A stretch of DNA of 5,595 bases, taken from the NCBI GenBank assembly GCA_002438905.1, contig DJSA01000020.1:409-6003 (forward strand), given 5' to 3'. This document shows, piece after piece, positions 1 through 5,548 of this stretch (positions within the stretch are counted from its first letter, which is position 1; every line of letters starts with the position of its first letter). Source of the DNA: Bacteroidales bacterium UBA6346. GTDB taxonomy: Bacteria; Bacteroidota; Bacteroidia; Bacteroidales; UBA932. The notes below the pieces were generated by a model, which worked only from the letters and a program-made list of their open reading frames with translations, did not search any database and was not told where the DNA came from. Made by a program: the position numbers and the translations under genes.

Positions 1-244
1 CGTAGACCTCGCCTTCGGGAACGAAGTACTTGCCTTGTGCCGGGCTGACCATGATATCCGGCTCGACCGTGCTCATCATCGACTTCACGAGCGAGTCGAA
101 CCCGTTATAGACAGACAGGACCACGATGAGCGCAGCTGTTCCCACCGCCATCCCCACGGCGCTTATCGCAGAAATGACATTTATCACATTCTGCGACTTC
201 TTCGCGAACAGATAGCGCGAGGCGATGTAGAAATCTAATTTCAT
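1..244 (-). CDS. ABC transporter permease, FtsX/LolC-E-like, N-terminal part (runs off left edge)
   Basis: The first 81 codons are visible, starting at the ATG whose complement is CAT at 242-244; the rest lies outside the window. The protein opens MKLDFYIASRYLF, then a basic stretch (AKKSQN), then a long hydrophobic segment at about residues 20-46 (INVISAISAVGMAVGTAALI, then VVLSVY), and then NGFDSLVKS and a region that should begin the periplasmic domain. A short cytoplasmic tail ending in a lysine patch, one helix and then 'NGF...S' is typical of the LolC/LolE and FtsX/MacB permeases, which in complete systems move lipoproteins or other substrates out of the inner membrane with a LolD-type ATPase. 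The start lies 31 nt after the rbfA stop, so the two are probably co-transcribed. Family assignment rests on the N-terminus only; the substrate cannot be told. Confidence 0.8.
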   Translation of the reverse strand, partial: MKLDFYIASRYLFAKKSQNVINVISAISAVGMAVGTAALIVVLSVYNGFDSLVKSMMSTVEPDIMVSPAQGKYFVPEGEVY

Positions 245-275
245 TTCGGCACAACGCGGCAATCCGCCTTTTAGC

Positions 276-623
276 TTATTTTTTCAGCAGTTCCTCGATG
301 TGTTCAACATAGTCCAGCGACGAGTCCAGATAGAATATGATTTCAGGCACGATGCGCAGCTGCCTGCCCATGGTATGGCCGAGTTCTCCGCGGAGCCCCC
401 TGGCGTTTTCCTTCAGTTTCGCCATCACGCCCTCCGCCTTGTCCGACGGGAACACGCTGACGTAAATCTTTGCCACGGAAAGATCCGAGCTGATTTTCAC
501 GCCGCTCACGCTGAGCAGAGCCCCGTCGAACGCCGCCATTCCCTTGCTGCGGAGAATCTCCGCCATCTCTCTCTGTATCTCTCTGGCAACCTTCAACTGC
601 CTAGTGCTTTCCTGTGTTTCCAT
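276..623 (-). CDS. rbfA: Ribosome-binding factor A
   Basis: The 115-residue product is the usual RbfA length. RbfA binds the 30S subunit and assists late 16S rRNA maturation, including the 5' end and helix 1 region, notably in the cold. Visible family features are the N-terminal helix (TRQLKVAREIQREMAEIL), the first beta strand with the central 'LLSVSGVKISSDLSVAKIYVS' region (a KH-type fold), the helix 'LKENARGLRGELGHTMGRQL', and the closing strand RIVPEIIFYLDSSLDY followed by the acidic/basic tail VEHIEELLKK. I chose the ATG at 621-623, which gives METQESTRQ, because related Bacteroidales proteins begin similarly. A TTG at 639-641 in the same frame would add six residues; it sits 3 nt after a GGAGG (complement at 645-649), which is too close. 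A Bacteroidota-type promoter lies upstream at 679-710, and a permease gene follows. Confidence 0.95.
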   Translation of the reverse strand: METQESTRQLKVAREIQREMAEILRSKGMAAFDGALLSVSGVKISSDLSVAKIYVSVFPSDKAEGVMAKLKENARGLRGELGHTMGRQLRIVPEIIFYLDSSLDYVEHIEELLKK

Positions 624-678
624 ATTTCCATGTCTTATCAATTTCCTCCAACCAACTGGGAAGCAAATTTTTCGTATA

Positions 679-710
679 CAAATATGACTCTTTATTTCAG
701 AATTAACAAA
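679..710 (-). promoter_or_regulatory. Bacteroidota-type promoter of rbfA
   Basis: Reading the minus strand there is a TTTG (complement at 707-710), a 20-nt spacer, and CATATTTG (complement at 679-686). This matches the Bacteroides primary sigma consensus TTTG-N19 to 21-TAnnTTTG with one mismatch in the -7 element. Transcription would start near 670-675, giving an untranslated leader of about 50 nt before the rbfA ATG. An inverted pair of AGACGAG/CTCGTCT motifs begins 1 nt upstream of the -33 element. Confidence 0.65.
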
Positions 711-711
711 A

Positions 712-774
712 AGACGAGTTCTTTTTGATGTTTATGCTTTCTCGTCTACAATTATAGTCAATTATTATAGACGA
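712..774. repeat. Three alternating copies of the hexamer AGACGA/TCGTCT upstream of rbfA
   Basis: AGACGAG occurs at 712-718, its inverse CTCGTCT at 741-747, and TAGACGA at 768-774. The outer pair TCGTCTA (742-748) and TAGACGA (768-774) forms a 33-nt inverted repeat whose arms continue imperfectly inward (AAT matched on both sides of a mismatch). The first copy abuts the -33 element of the rbfA promoter. The arrangement could be a binding site for a dimeric regulator or a chance AT-rich palindrome; no known operator is recognised. Confidence 0.4.
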
Positions 775-792
775 CCAGCATAGAGTATAAAG

Positions 793-818
793 AAAAAAGG
801 CCTCAACCTGAAGCCTTT
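793..818 (-). terminator. Intrinsic terminator of the tRNA-Glu transcript
   Basis: On the minus strand, AAAGGC (complement at 813-818) pairs with GCCTTT (complement at 796-801). The stem continues through a T-G wobble and TCA/TGA to a three-base loop, giving about ten pairs, and a run of six T follows. It begins only 4 nt after the 3' end of the tRNA, as expected for a single-tRNA unit, and it insulates rbfA, which has its own promoter further on. Confidence 0.8.
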
Positions 819-822
819 CCTG

Positions 823-894
823 TACTGGGTAGGAGAATCGAACTCCTATTGCAAGATTGAGAATCTTGAGTACTAACCGTTATACGAACCCAGC
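823..894 (-). tRNA. tRNA-Glu (anticodon CTC)
   Basis: The minus strand folds into a full cloverleaf of 72 nt. The acceptor stem is GCTGGGT/ACCCAGT (the first pair is G-T), the D stem GTAT/GTAC around the loop AACGGTTA, the anticodon stem CAAGA/TCTTG around the loop TTCTCAA, the variable loop CAAT, and the T stem AGGAG/CTCCT around TTCGATT. The anticodon CTC (complement GAG at 859-861) reads the glutamate codon GAG. The discriminator base is A, and CCA is not encoded and must be added after transcription. A separate UUC isoacceptor is needed elsewhere for GAA codons. The gene has its own promoter and terminator. Confidence 0.95.
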
Positions 895-913
895 GTTTTT
901 TCATTTGGGATTG

Positions 914-944
914 CAAAGGTAGACAAAATTTTTTATCCTGCAAA
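914..944 (-). promoter_or_regulatory. Bacteroidota-type promoter of tRNA-Glu
   Basis: On the minus strand there is TTTG (complement at 941-944), a spacer of exactly 19 nt, and TACCTTTG (complement at 914-921). This is a perfect match to TTTG-N19-TAnnTTTG. The predicted start of transcription is near 907-909, about 14 nt before the mature tRNA, leaving a short leader for RNase P to remove. Confidence 0.75.
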
Positions 945-984
945 CTTTTTCTTTCCAACGGCGAAAATATTTGGCTTTATTTTG

Positions 985-992
985 TAATTTTG
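985..992 (+). promoter_or_regulatory. Possible -7 element for murI
   Basis: TAATTTTG at 985-992 matches the Bacteroidota -7 consensus TAnnTTTG and is followed by GCG, the same context (GTAATTTTGCG) found ahead of glmM at 2879-2889. No TTTG-like -33 element stands at the proper distance, so the call is weak. If real, the murI leader would be about 70 nt. Confidence 0.3.
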
Positions 993-1067
993 CGCAGTTT
1001 TGCGGGCTGGGCTGATGTTGGGTATTTGCAGACAGACATTTGATAGAGAGTACAGATATTTGGCAGG

Positions 1068-2039
1068 ATGAATATGAGCGGGGATATTACTGTCGGGGTA
1101 TTCGATTCGGGGGTCGGAGGGCTTTCGGTGCTCCGGGAGCTTGAGAAGGCTGTCCCGAAGGCGCGTTTTGTCTATTATGCGGACACGGCTCATTGCCCCT
1201 ACGGGGAGAAATCTGCGGAATATGTGCTCGGGAGGTCACGTGCAATAACTGAAATTCTGATTGAAGCAGGCGCTCATGTCGTTGTAATAGCCTGTAATAC
1301 TGCTACTTCTGCTGCTATAGCTACACTCCGCGAGGAATATGGGACTGCTCCTTCAGACCGAGTTCTTGAACTTACTGGCGGGCAGCGTGACCATATCCCG
1401 TTCATCGGTATGGAACCGGCGGTGAAGCCGGCGGCGCTTGCAACACGAACTGGGATCGTGGGCGTTCTGGCCACGGCAGGAACACTGCACGGGAGCAAGT
1501 ACATAGACATGAAGGGGCGATGGTCAGGAGGGGTGAGGATTGTAGAGTCGGTAGGACGCGGTTTTGTTGAACTCGTTGAGGAAAGCGGAATTGCCGAGCA
1601 GTACAAAAAAGGCTGCATCTTCCTTAGCAGTGCATCAGATGGAGTCAAGAAAGTAGAAGACAGCCTGCCCACCAGCCCCCTCCATGCAACGGGTGGTATG
1701 TCATGCGAGTTTGACGGGGCAAAGAACCTTTTGAATGGGAAAGGCGCGTATGATATTGTCAGAAAGGGACTTGAACCTCTCATTGAGGCTGGAGCCGACA
1801 CCATAGTCTTGGGTTGCACCCACTATCCGTTCCTACTTCCTGTGCTTGAAAGGGCCTCGGACGATCTGCTGGTGGAGCATCCGCTGACTGGGCGTGACGG
1901 CAGCACTGTGGAGCGCGTCCGCTTCATAGACCCAGCTCCGGCTGTGGCCCACCGGCTGGTTGATGTTTTGGAGGATGAAGAACGTGATGGGGGAGTCTGG
2001 GGACGGCTGCCTGCCCTCCTTATCACATCGCTTTTGTGA
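1068..2039 (+). CDS. murI: Glutamate racemase, with two insertions
   Basis: This cytoplasmic, cofactor-independent enzyme interconverts L- and D-glutamate and supplies D-Glu for the peptidoglycan stem peptide. The catalytic features are all present: the N-terminal VGVFDSGVGGLSV with Asp13-Ser14, the first catalytic cysteine in ACNTATS (Cys76), the IPFIGMEPAVKPA strand (110-122), and the second cysteine and histidine in LGCTHYPF (Cys250, His252), then FIDPAPAVAHRL. The two cysteines are 174 residues apart; in well-studied enzymes such as Bacillus RacE and Lactobacillus MurI they are about 111 apart. The extra length sits in two places, about residues 92-109 and 179-226. The total of 323 residues compares with the usual 260-285. 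The start at 1068 has a second in-frame ATG two codons on (1074); neither has a clear ribosome site. The tail after residue 300 matches nothing I know and could be altered by a frameshift. Confidence 0.93.
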   Translation: MNMSGDITVGVFDSGVGGLSVLRELEKAVPKARFVYYADTAHCPYGEKSAEYVLGRSRAITEILIEAGAHVVVIACNTATSAAIATLREEYGTAPSDRVLELTGGQRDHIPFIGMEPAVKPAALATRTGIVGVLATAGTLHGSKYIDMKGRWSGGVRIVESVGRGFVELVEESGIAEQYKKGCIFLSSASDGVKKVEDSLPTSPLHATGGMSCEFDGAKNLLNGKGAYDIVRKGLEPLIEAGADTIVLGCTHYPFLLPVLERASDDLLVEHPLTGRDGSTVERVRFIDPAPAVAHRLVDVLEDEERDGGVWGRLPALLITSLL

Positions 2040-2070
2040 TTGGCGAACTTCTGCGGAAAACAATCTCCTC

Positions 2071-2366
2071 ACGGTGAAGTTGGCTTCCACCCACTACTAC
2101 GATTCTCTTCCAACAACCATCATGCTTGCCAAGGGCAATAGAAGATAGGTCGTGACCGATGCCTGCAAGAAGCATGGGATTCTATCTCGGATCCATCGGG
2201 AGGGGCTGCGGCAATCCTTGCGCAGAATAACATAAAGAGCATCGAATGCGTTGAGTTCCCTGAGCTAGGCATGGAGGCCGTCTGGAAAATCCGCGTTGAG
2301 GACTTTCCTGCATTTATCCTTATAGACGATAAGGGAAACAATTTTTTCAGCCAATTCGGCTTGTAG
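2071..2366 (+). pseudogene. Remnant of a coding region, perhaps thioredoxin-like
   Basis: No intact gene lies between murI and the DUF486 gene, but two open stretches read like protein. In one frame, 2071-2145 gives THYYDSLPTTIMLAKGNR. In another, 2142-2363 gives 74 codons ending at TAG 2364-2366, including EAWDSISDPSGGAAAILAQ, then IKSIECVEFPELGMEAVW and KIRVEDFPAFILIDDKGN. Both contain a hydrophobic strand preceded by a proline (LPTTIML and DFPAFILID) and followed by KG(N), the pattern around the cis-proline of thioredoxin-fold proteins of the TlpA type. No CxxC active site is visible, the first fragment has no proper start, and the second has no ATG before codon 44. I infer a decayed gene broken by at least one frameshift near 2140. 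The thioredoxin relation is tentative. A short real gene starting at 2271 cannot be excluded. Confidence 0.4.
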
Positions 2367-2392
2367 CAAAACTTCTTCGGGTGTTGCTGGGC

Positions 2393-2761
2393 TTACTTGA
2401 GAAAAACGAAGAATACGGCAAGAATCAGGCAGCCGAACGCCACGAAATGGTTCCATTGGAGAGTCTGACCCTTAAACAGCACAGTGACGAGCACAGTGAA
2501 GACAGTCAGGGATATGACTTCCTGAATAACCTTAAGTTGCATCAGCGAGAAAGGGCCTCCGTTCCCATCGAATCCTATCCTGTTCGCCGGAACCTGGGCG
2601 CAGTACTCAAAAAATGCGACACCCCATGAGAATAGAATCACGAGGATCAGCGGCCATCCTGTGGAAATCTTCATTTCCTGTAACTTCAGGTGGCCGTACC
2701 ATGCGAACGTCATGAAGATATTAGAGCATATCAGTAACAATATGGTATATAAGGCTTTCAT
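2393..2761 (-). CDS. DUF486 family small membrane protein (DMT superfamily)
   Basis: The 122-residue product has the length and wording of DUF486. It has four hydrophobic helices at about residues 3-23 (LYTILLLICSNIFMTFAWYG), 37-57, 78-97 and 103-121, with the characteristic segments IFMTFAWYGHLK, SWGVAFFEYCAQVPANRIG (45-63) and LKVIQEVISL (76-85), then WNHFVAFG. DUF486 proteins are four-helix relatives of small multidrug-resistance transporters in the drug/metabolite transporter superfamily. They sit in the inner membrane and probably act as dimers; no substrate is established. The gene is monocistronic, convergent with the broken region behind murI (26 nt apart) and divergent from glmM. The ATG at 2761 is the natural start, opening directly into the first helix; no Shine-Dalgarno sequence is seen. 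Confidence 0.9.
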   Translation of the reverse strand: MKALYTILLLICSNIFMTFAWYGHLKLQEMKISTGWPLILVILFSWGVAFFEYCAQVPANRIGFDGNGGPFSLMQLKVIQEVISLTVFTVLVTVLFKGQTLQWNHFVAFGCLILAVFFVFLK

Positions 2762-2819
2762 TTTTCGAAATTTTCAGATTTTTGCGGATTTGCGTATACC
2801 GGCTCCGTTTTTCGGACGG

Positions 2820-2827
2820 CAAATGTA
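2820..2827 (-). promoter_or_regulatory. Possible -7 element for the DUF486 gene
   Basis: The complement of 2820-2827 is TACATTTG, a full match to TAnnTTTG, and it lies about 60 nt before the DUF486 start codon. The expected TTTG is not found 19-21 nt upstream, so support is partial. It sits back to back with the glmM promoter. Confidence 0.35.
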
Positions 2828-2856
2828 TGAATATGTTTGAAAATATTGGTTAAAAA

Positions 2857-2887
2857 TATGAAAATATATCCTCTTTTCGTAATTTTG
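2857..2887 (+). promoter_or_regulatory. Promoter of the glmM-namZ-like operon
   Basis: TATG at 2857-2860 (one mismatch to TTTG), a 19-nt spacer and TAATTTTG at 2880-2887 (full match to TAnnTTTG) form a good Bacteroidota promoter. Transcription would begin near 2893-2895, leaving a leader of about 50 nt. The leader has no Shine-Dalgarno sequence and is A/T-rich just before the ATG, which is common in this phylum. Confidence 0.6.
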
Positions 2888-2945
2888 CGGATTCTGTGAT
2901 ATGCAAAAGCACTGACATTTTGGAATAAATAAAACTATTGTTGAC

Positions 2946-4397
2946 ATGACACTGATAAAATCAATCTCCGGTATACGAGGCACAATCGGTGGCGCACCAG
3001 GAGATGCCCTGACTCCAATTGATATTGTAAAATTCACATATGCCTATTGCGAGAAACTTCGTGAGCGTCGTCCCAAGGCAGCAGAAGAGCGTTATAAGGT
3101 CGTGGTCGGAAAGGACGCGCGGCTGAGCGGCGAGATGGTGGAGGACATTGTGTGCGGCACGTTGATTTCCTGTGGCGTGGACGTTGTCAAGGCAGGCTTC
3201 GCCTCGACTCCGACAACAGAGATGGCCGTCACTTTTTCAAAGGCGGACGGCGGAATCATACTCACGGCCTCGCACAATCCGAAGCAATGGAACGCCCTGA
3301 AGCTACTCAACGAGAAGGGTGAGTTTCTCAATGCCGAGGAAGGCGCGGCAATCCTTGAATGTGCTGATAAAGAAGATTTTAGCTTTGCTCCAGTTGAGGA
3401 ACTGGGCATCGTGGAAGAACATGATTTTACCGATGAACATCTTGATGCCGTGCTTGCGCTTCCTGCGGTTGATGTGGAAGCTGTACGCAAGGCCGGATTC
3501 AAGGTCGTGCTCGATGCCGTGAACTCAGTCGGCGGCATCATAATGCCGCGTCTGCTCAGGCGACTTGGCGTGGAGTGCGTTGAATTGAATTGTGAACCTA
3601 CCGGTGATTTTGCTCACAACCCGGAACCGCTTCCGGCAAATCTCGTGGAACTTTCCGAGACTGTTGTAAGGAAAAAGGCCGATCTTGGAGTGTCCGTTGA
3701 CCCTGATGTTGACCGTCTGGCCCTCATCTGCGAAGACGGGAAGCCTTTCGGTGAGGAGTACACTCTTGTGAGCGTTGCCGACTATCTTCTGGGACGGGCC
3801 TACAATGAGGCTCTCGAAACAGGAAAATCCCTAGATGAAGTCTGCTCACCATATCGTATGGCTACAGCATCGAACCTTTCTTCTTCACGTGCCCTTCGCG
3901 ACGTGACGGAGAAGTTCGGCGGCGAGTATTTCGCTGCTGCTGTGGGTGAAGTCAACGTGACCACTAAGATGAAGGAGTGCGGTGCGCTGATCGGCGGCGA
4001 GGGCAATGGCGGAGTGATCTACCCGGCTCTCCACTATGGACGTGATGCGATGGTCGGCGTGGCCCTCTTCCTCACCAATCTGGCGCACAAGCATATGAAA
4101 GTCTCTGAACTTCTGAAGACCTATCCTCAGTATGTCATCACTAAGAACCGCATTGACCTTTCGGACAAGGCATTGATTGACAAGATTCTTTCCGAAATGC
4201 AGAAGATTTACGCACACGAGAACGTGAATACGATAGATGGCGTGAAGATTTCGTTTGAGGACAAAAAGCAGTGGGTTCACTTGCGCCGCTCCAACACCGA
4301 GCCGATTATCCGCATTTATGCCGAGGCAGCCACAAAGGAGGAGGCTGACGCCCTCGCAAATGAGGTAATAGGTATCGCAAGAAAAATCATCGGTTGA
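2946..4397 (+). CDS. glmM: Phosphohexomutase, probably phosphoglucosamine mutase
   Basis: This alpha-D-phosphohexomutase has 483 residues and all four active-site loops: TASHNP with phosphoserine Ser109 (107-112), the metal-binding DPDVDR (252-257), the sugar-binding GEGNGG (351-356), and the phosphate-binding RRSNTEPIIRIY (447-458). The N-terminus MTLIKSISGIRGTIGG is that of the Bacteroidales protein generally named GlmM, which converts glucosamine-6-phosphate to glucosamine-1-phosphate on the way to UDP-GlcNAc in the cytoplasm. The sugar loop (GEGNGG rather than GEQSGH) and the metal loop (DPDVDR rather than DGDGDR) differ from E. coli GlmM, so activity on glucose- or mannose-phosphate is also possible. 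The protein is slightly longer than the usual 445-460. It is the first gene of an operon: its TGA stop shares a base with the ATG of the next gene. Confidence 0.9.
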   Translation: MTLIKSISGIRGTIGGAPGDALTPIDIVKFTYAYCEKLRERRPKAAEERYKVVVGKDARLSGEMVEDIVCGTLISCGVDVVKAGFASTPTTEMAVTFSKADGGIILTASHNPKQWNALKLLNEKGEFLNAEEGAAILECADKEDFSFAPVEELGIVEEHDFTDEHLDAVLALPAVDVEAVRKAGFKVVLDAVNSVGGIIMPRLLRRLGVECVELNCEPTGDFAHNPEPLPANLVELSETVVRKKADLGVSVDPDVDRLALICEDGKPFGEEYTLVSVADYLLGRAYNEALETGKSLDEVCSPYRMATASNLSSSRALRDVTEKFGGEYFAAAVGEVNVTTKMKECGALIGGEGNGGVIYPALHYGRDAMVGVALFLTNLAHKHMKVSELLKTYPQYVITKNRIDLSDKALIDKILSEMQKIYAHENVNTIDGVKISFEDKKQWVHLRRSNTEPIIRIYAEAATKEEADALANEVIGIARKIIG

Positions 4398-5479
4398 TGT
4401 TTTCATTCAGAACAACACCTCTTCAAGACCAACTTGACAAGTCTCTTGTCGACGGCCAGGTCGCTTGCTTCTGCACCCAGAACTGCTGGGACACAGCAAG
4501 CGGTCGGTATATGTATGACATTTTTCGTCAGCGCGGCAATCTTAAGATGGTTTTCTCGCCTCGTGACACGGAACTCACCCCGCTCACGAATCACATAGAG
4601 TTCGCTCCCGCTGAACTTCTGGGGCTCAACGCTGTTGTGGTTGAGATACAGGATGTTGGGGTCCGCTATTTTAACTACACGAAAGATGTGATGGCTCTGA
4701 TGGAAGCTCTCTGCGACATGGGTGACAGTGCCCCGTCTCTCTATATTGTTGACCATGTGAATCCTGCAGGGCGCGTGGTAGAGGGCTCCATGCCCCAAGG
4801 CGTCTGTGAACCTCATACTCCAAAGATTCCCCATCGTCACGGGCTTTCCCTTGGAGAATTGGCACTACTATATTATACGGAAATAGGAGCGAAGTATGCC
4901 TTGCACGTGATTTCAGCGAACGCGACCGATTCTACCAAAACCCTTCTTCCCTGGGCTATTGCCCCGTGCTCGGACATCCCCGGCATGTTCACTTGTGACA
5001 TGTACAGCGGAGGGGGCCTATGGAATAACACCAATGTATCTGCCGGCATCGGCACAACTCGGCCGTACGAATACATCGGAGCCCCTTTTGTCAAGACGGT
5101 CTCGTCCGGTCAGCCCGGCATTGTTCCGCCACCATCCGCAGAAGGCGTGATGATGCGTTCGTGCTCGTTCACACCTGCCTGCGGACGTTATGAAAACAAG
5201 AAATGCTACGGCTACCAGATTATGCTTCAGCCAGGTAGCGAGTACCACTCCCTCCTACACACCATACATCTGATGCGCTACATGCATCAGACTTTTCCGG
5301 ACTTTGCGCTTGACCCCGATTTTTCCGTTAAACTATCCGACCCAGTTATCCTGTCATGTATCCTTGGAGACGTAAGCCCGATGGAGATGCGCGACCACGT
5401 CAAAACGGAAGAGCAGAAGTGGATCCGCAAGGCCAAGAAATACCTCCTCTACGATGATCAGCCCTACCGGGTGAAGTAG
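4397..5479 (+). CDS. Divergent DUF1343 (NamZ/GH171-like) protein without signal peptide
   Basis: The 360-residue product aligns by eye along the whole DUF1343 domain, whose characterised members (NamZ, GH171) are exo-beta-N-acetylmuramidases that release terminal MurNAc from peptidoglycan fragments. Recognisable blocks are VEIQDVGVRYFNYT (82-95), VDHVNPAGRVVEG (118-130), IPHRHGLSLGELALLYY (144-160), LPWAIAPCSDIPGM (184-197), YSGGGLWNNTNVSAGIGTT (203-221) with RPYEYIGAPF (222-231), and a C-terminal YLLYD. The canonical early motif FxPEHG is replaced by FSPRDTEL (53-60), and SEGRGTT has become SAGIGTT, so catalysis may be changed or lost. Most relatives are exported; here the chain starts MFSFRTTPLQDQL with no hydrophobic leader, so it should be cytoplasmic. 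The ATG at 4397 overlaps the glmM stop by one base (TGATG), which implies translational coupling. An in-frame TTG just before it (4394) is less likely. Confidence 0.82.
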   Translation: MFSFRTTPLQDQLDKSLVDGQVACFCTQNCWDTASGRYMYDIFRQRGNLKMVFSPRDTELTPLTNHIEFAPAELLGLNAVVVEIQDVGVRYFNYTKDVMALMEALCDMGDSAPSLYIVDHVNPAGRVVEGSMPQGVCEPHTPKIPHRHGLSLGELALLYYTEIGAKYALHVISANATDSTKTLLPWAIAPCSDIPGMFTCDMYSGGGLWNNTNVSAGIGTTRPYEYIGAPFVKTVSSGQPGIVPPPSAEGVMMRSCSFTPACGRYENKKCYGYQIMLQPGSEYHSLLHTIHLMRYMHQTFPDFALDPDFSVKLSDPVILSCILGDVSPMEMRDHVKTEEQKWIRKAKKYLLYDDQPYRVK

Positions 5480-5507
5480 AGAATCTGGTGAAAACCCAGT
5501 TTATCGC

Positions 5508-5539
5508 ATTGCGAATAAAATAAAAAAGAATTATCTTTG
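5508..5539 (+). promoter_or_regulatory. Bacteroidota-type promoter ahead of the FMN riboswitch
   Basis: ATTG at 5508-5511 (one mismatch to TTTG), a 20-nt spacer and TATCTTTG at 5532-5539 (full match to TAnnTTTG) make a convincing promoter. The predicted start, about 5545, lies only a few bases before the aptamer, so the transcript would begin with the riboswitch itself. Confidence 0.65.
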
Positions 5540-5548
5540 CGCCGCATT

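Noticed and set aside
256..267. A GCGG/CCGC hairpin between rbfA and the permease gene
   Set aside because: Four pairs with no T run; probably incidental, and the short spacing argues for co-transcription.
300..728. A 142-codon open frame on the plus strand across rbfA and its promoter
   Set aside because: It is antisense to a clear rbfA gene and runs through the rbfA promoter, and its composition is not protein-like.
742..774. The palindrome upstream of rbfA as the terminal repeat of an insertion sequence
   Set aside because: No transposase, target duplication or second end is visible nearby.
1274..1819. A 181-codon open frame on the minus strand inside murI
   Set aside because: It is rich in Ser, Pro, Thr and Arg with no family resemblance, and murI on the plus strand carries all catalytic motifs through the same bases.
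2805..2817. A TCCG-TTTTT-CGGA hairpin in the DUF486-glmM intergenic region
   Set aside because: Only four pairs around a T loop and no T run downstream; the promoter evidence explains this region better.
3885..4406. A 173-codon open frame on the minus strand inside glmM
   Set aside because: It overlaps the conserved sugar- and phosphate-binding loops of the mutase in the opposite direction and shows no recognisable domain.
5485..5499. A small hairpin CTGG/CCAG after the NamZ-like gene as terminator
   Set aside because: It has only four pairs, a seven-base loop and just three T after it; too weak to call, although some termination before 5508 is expected.
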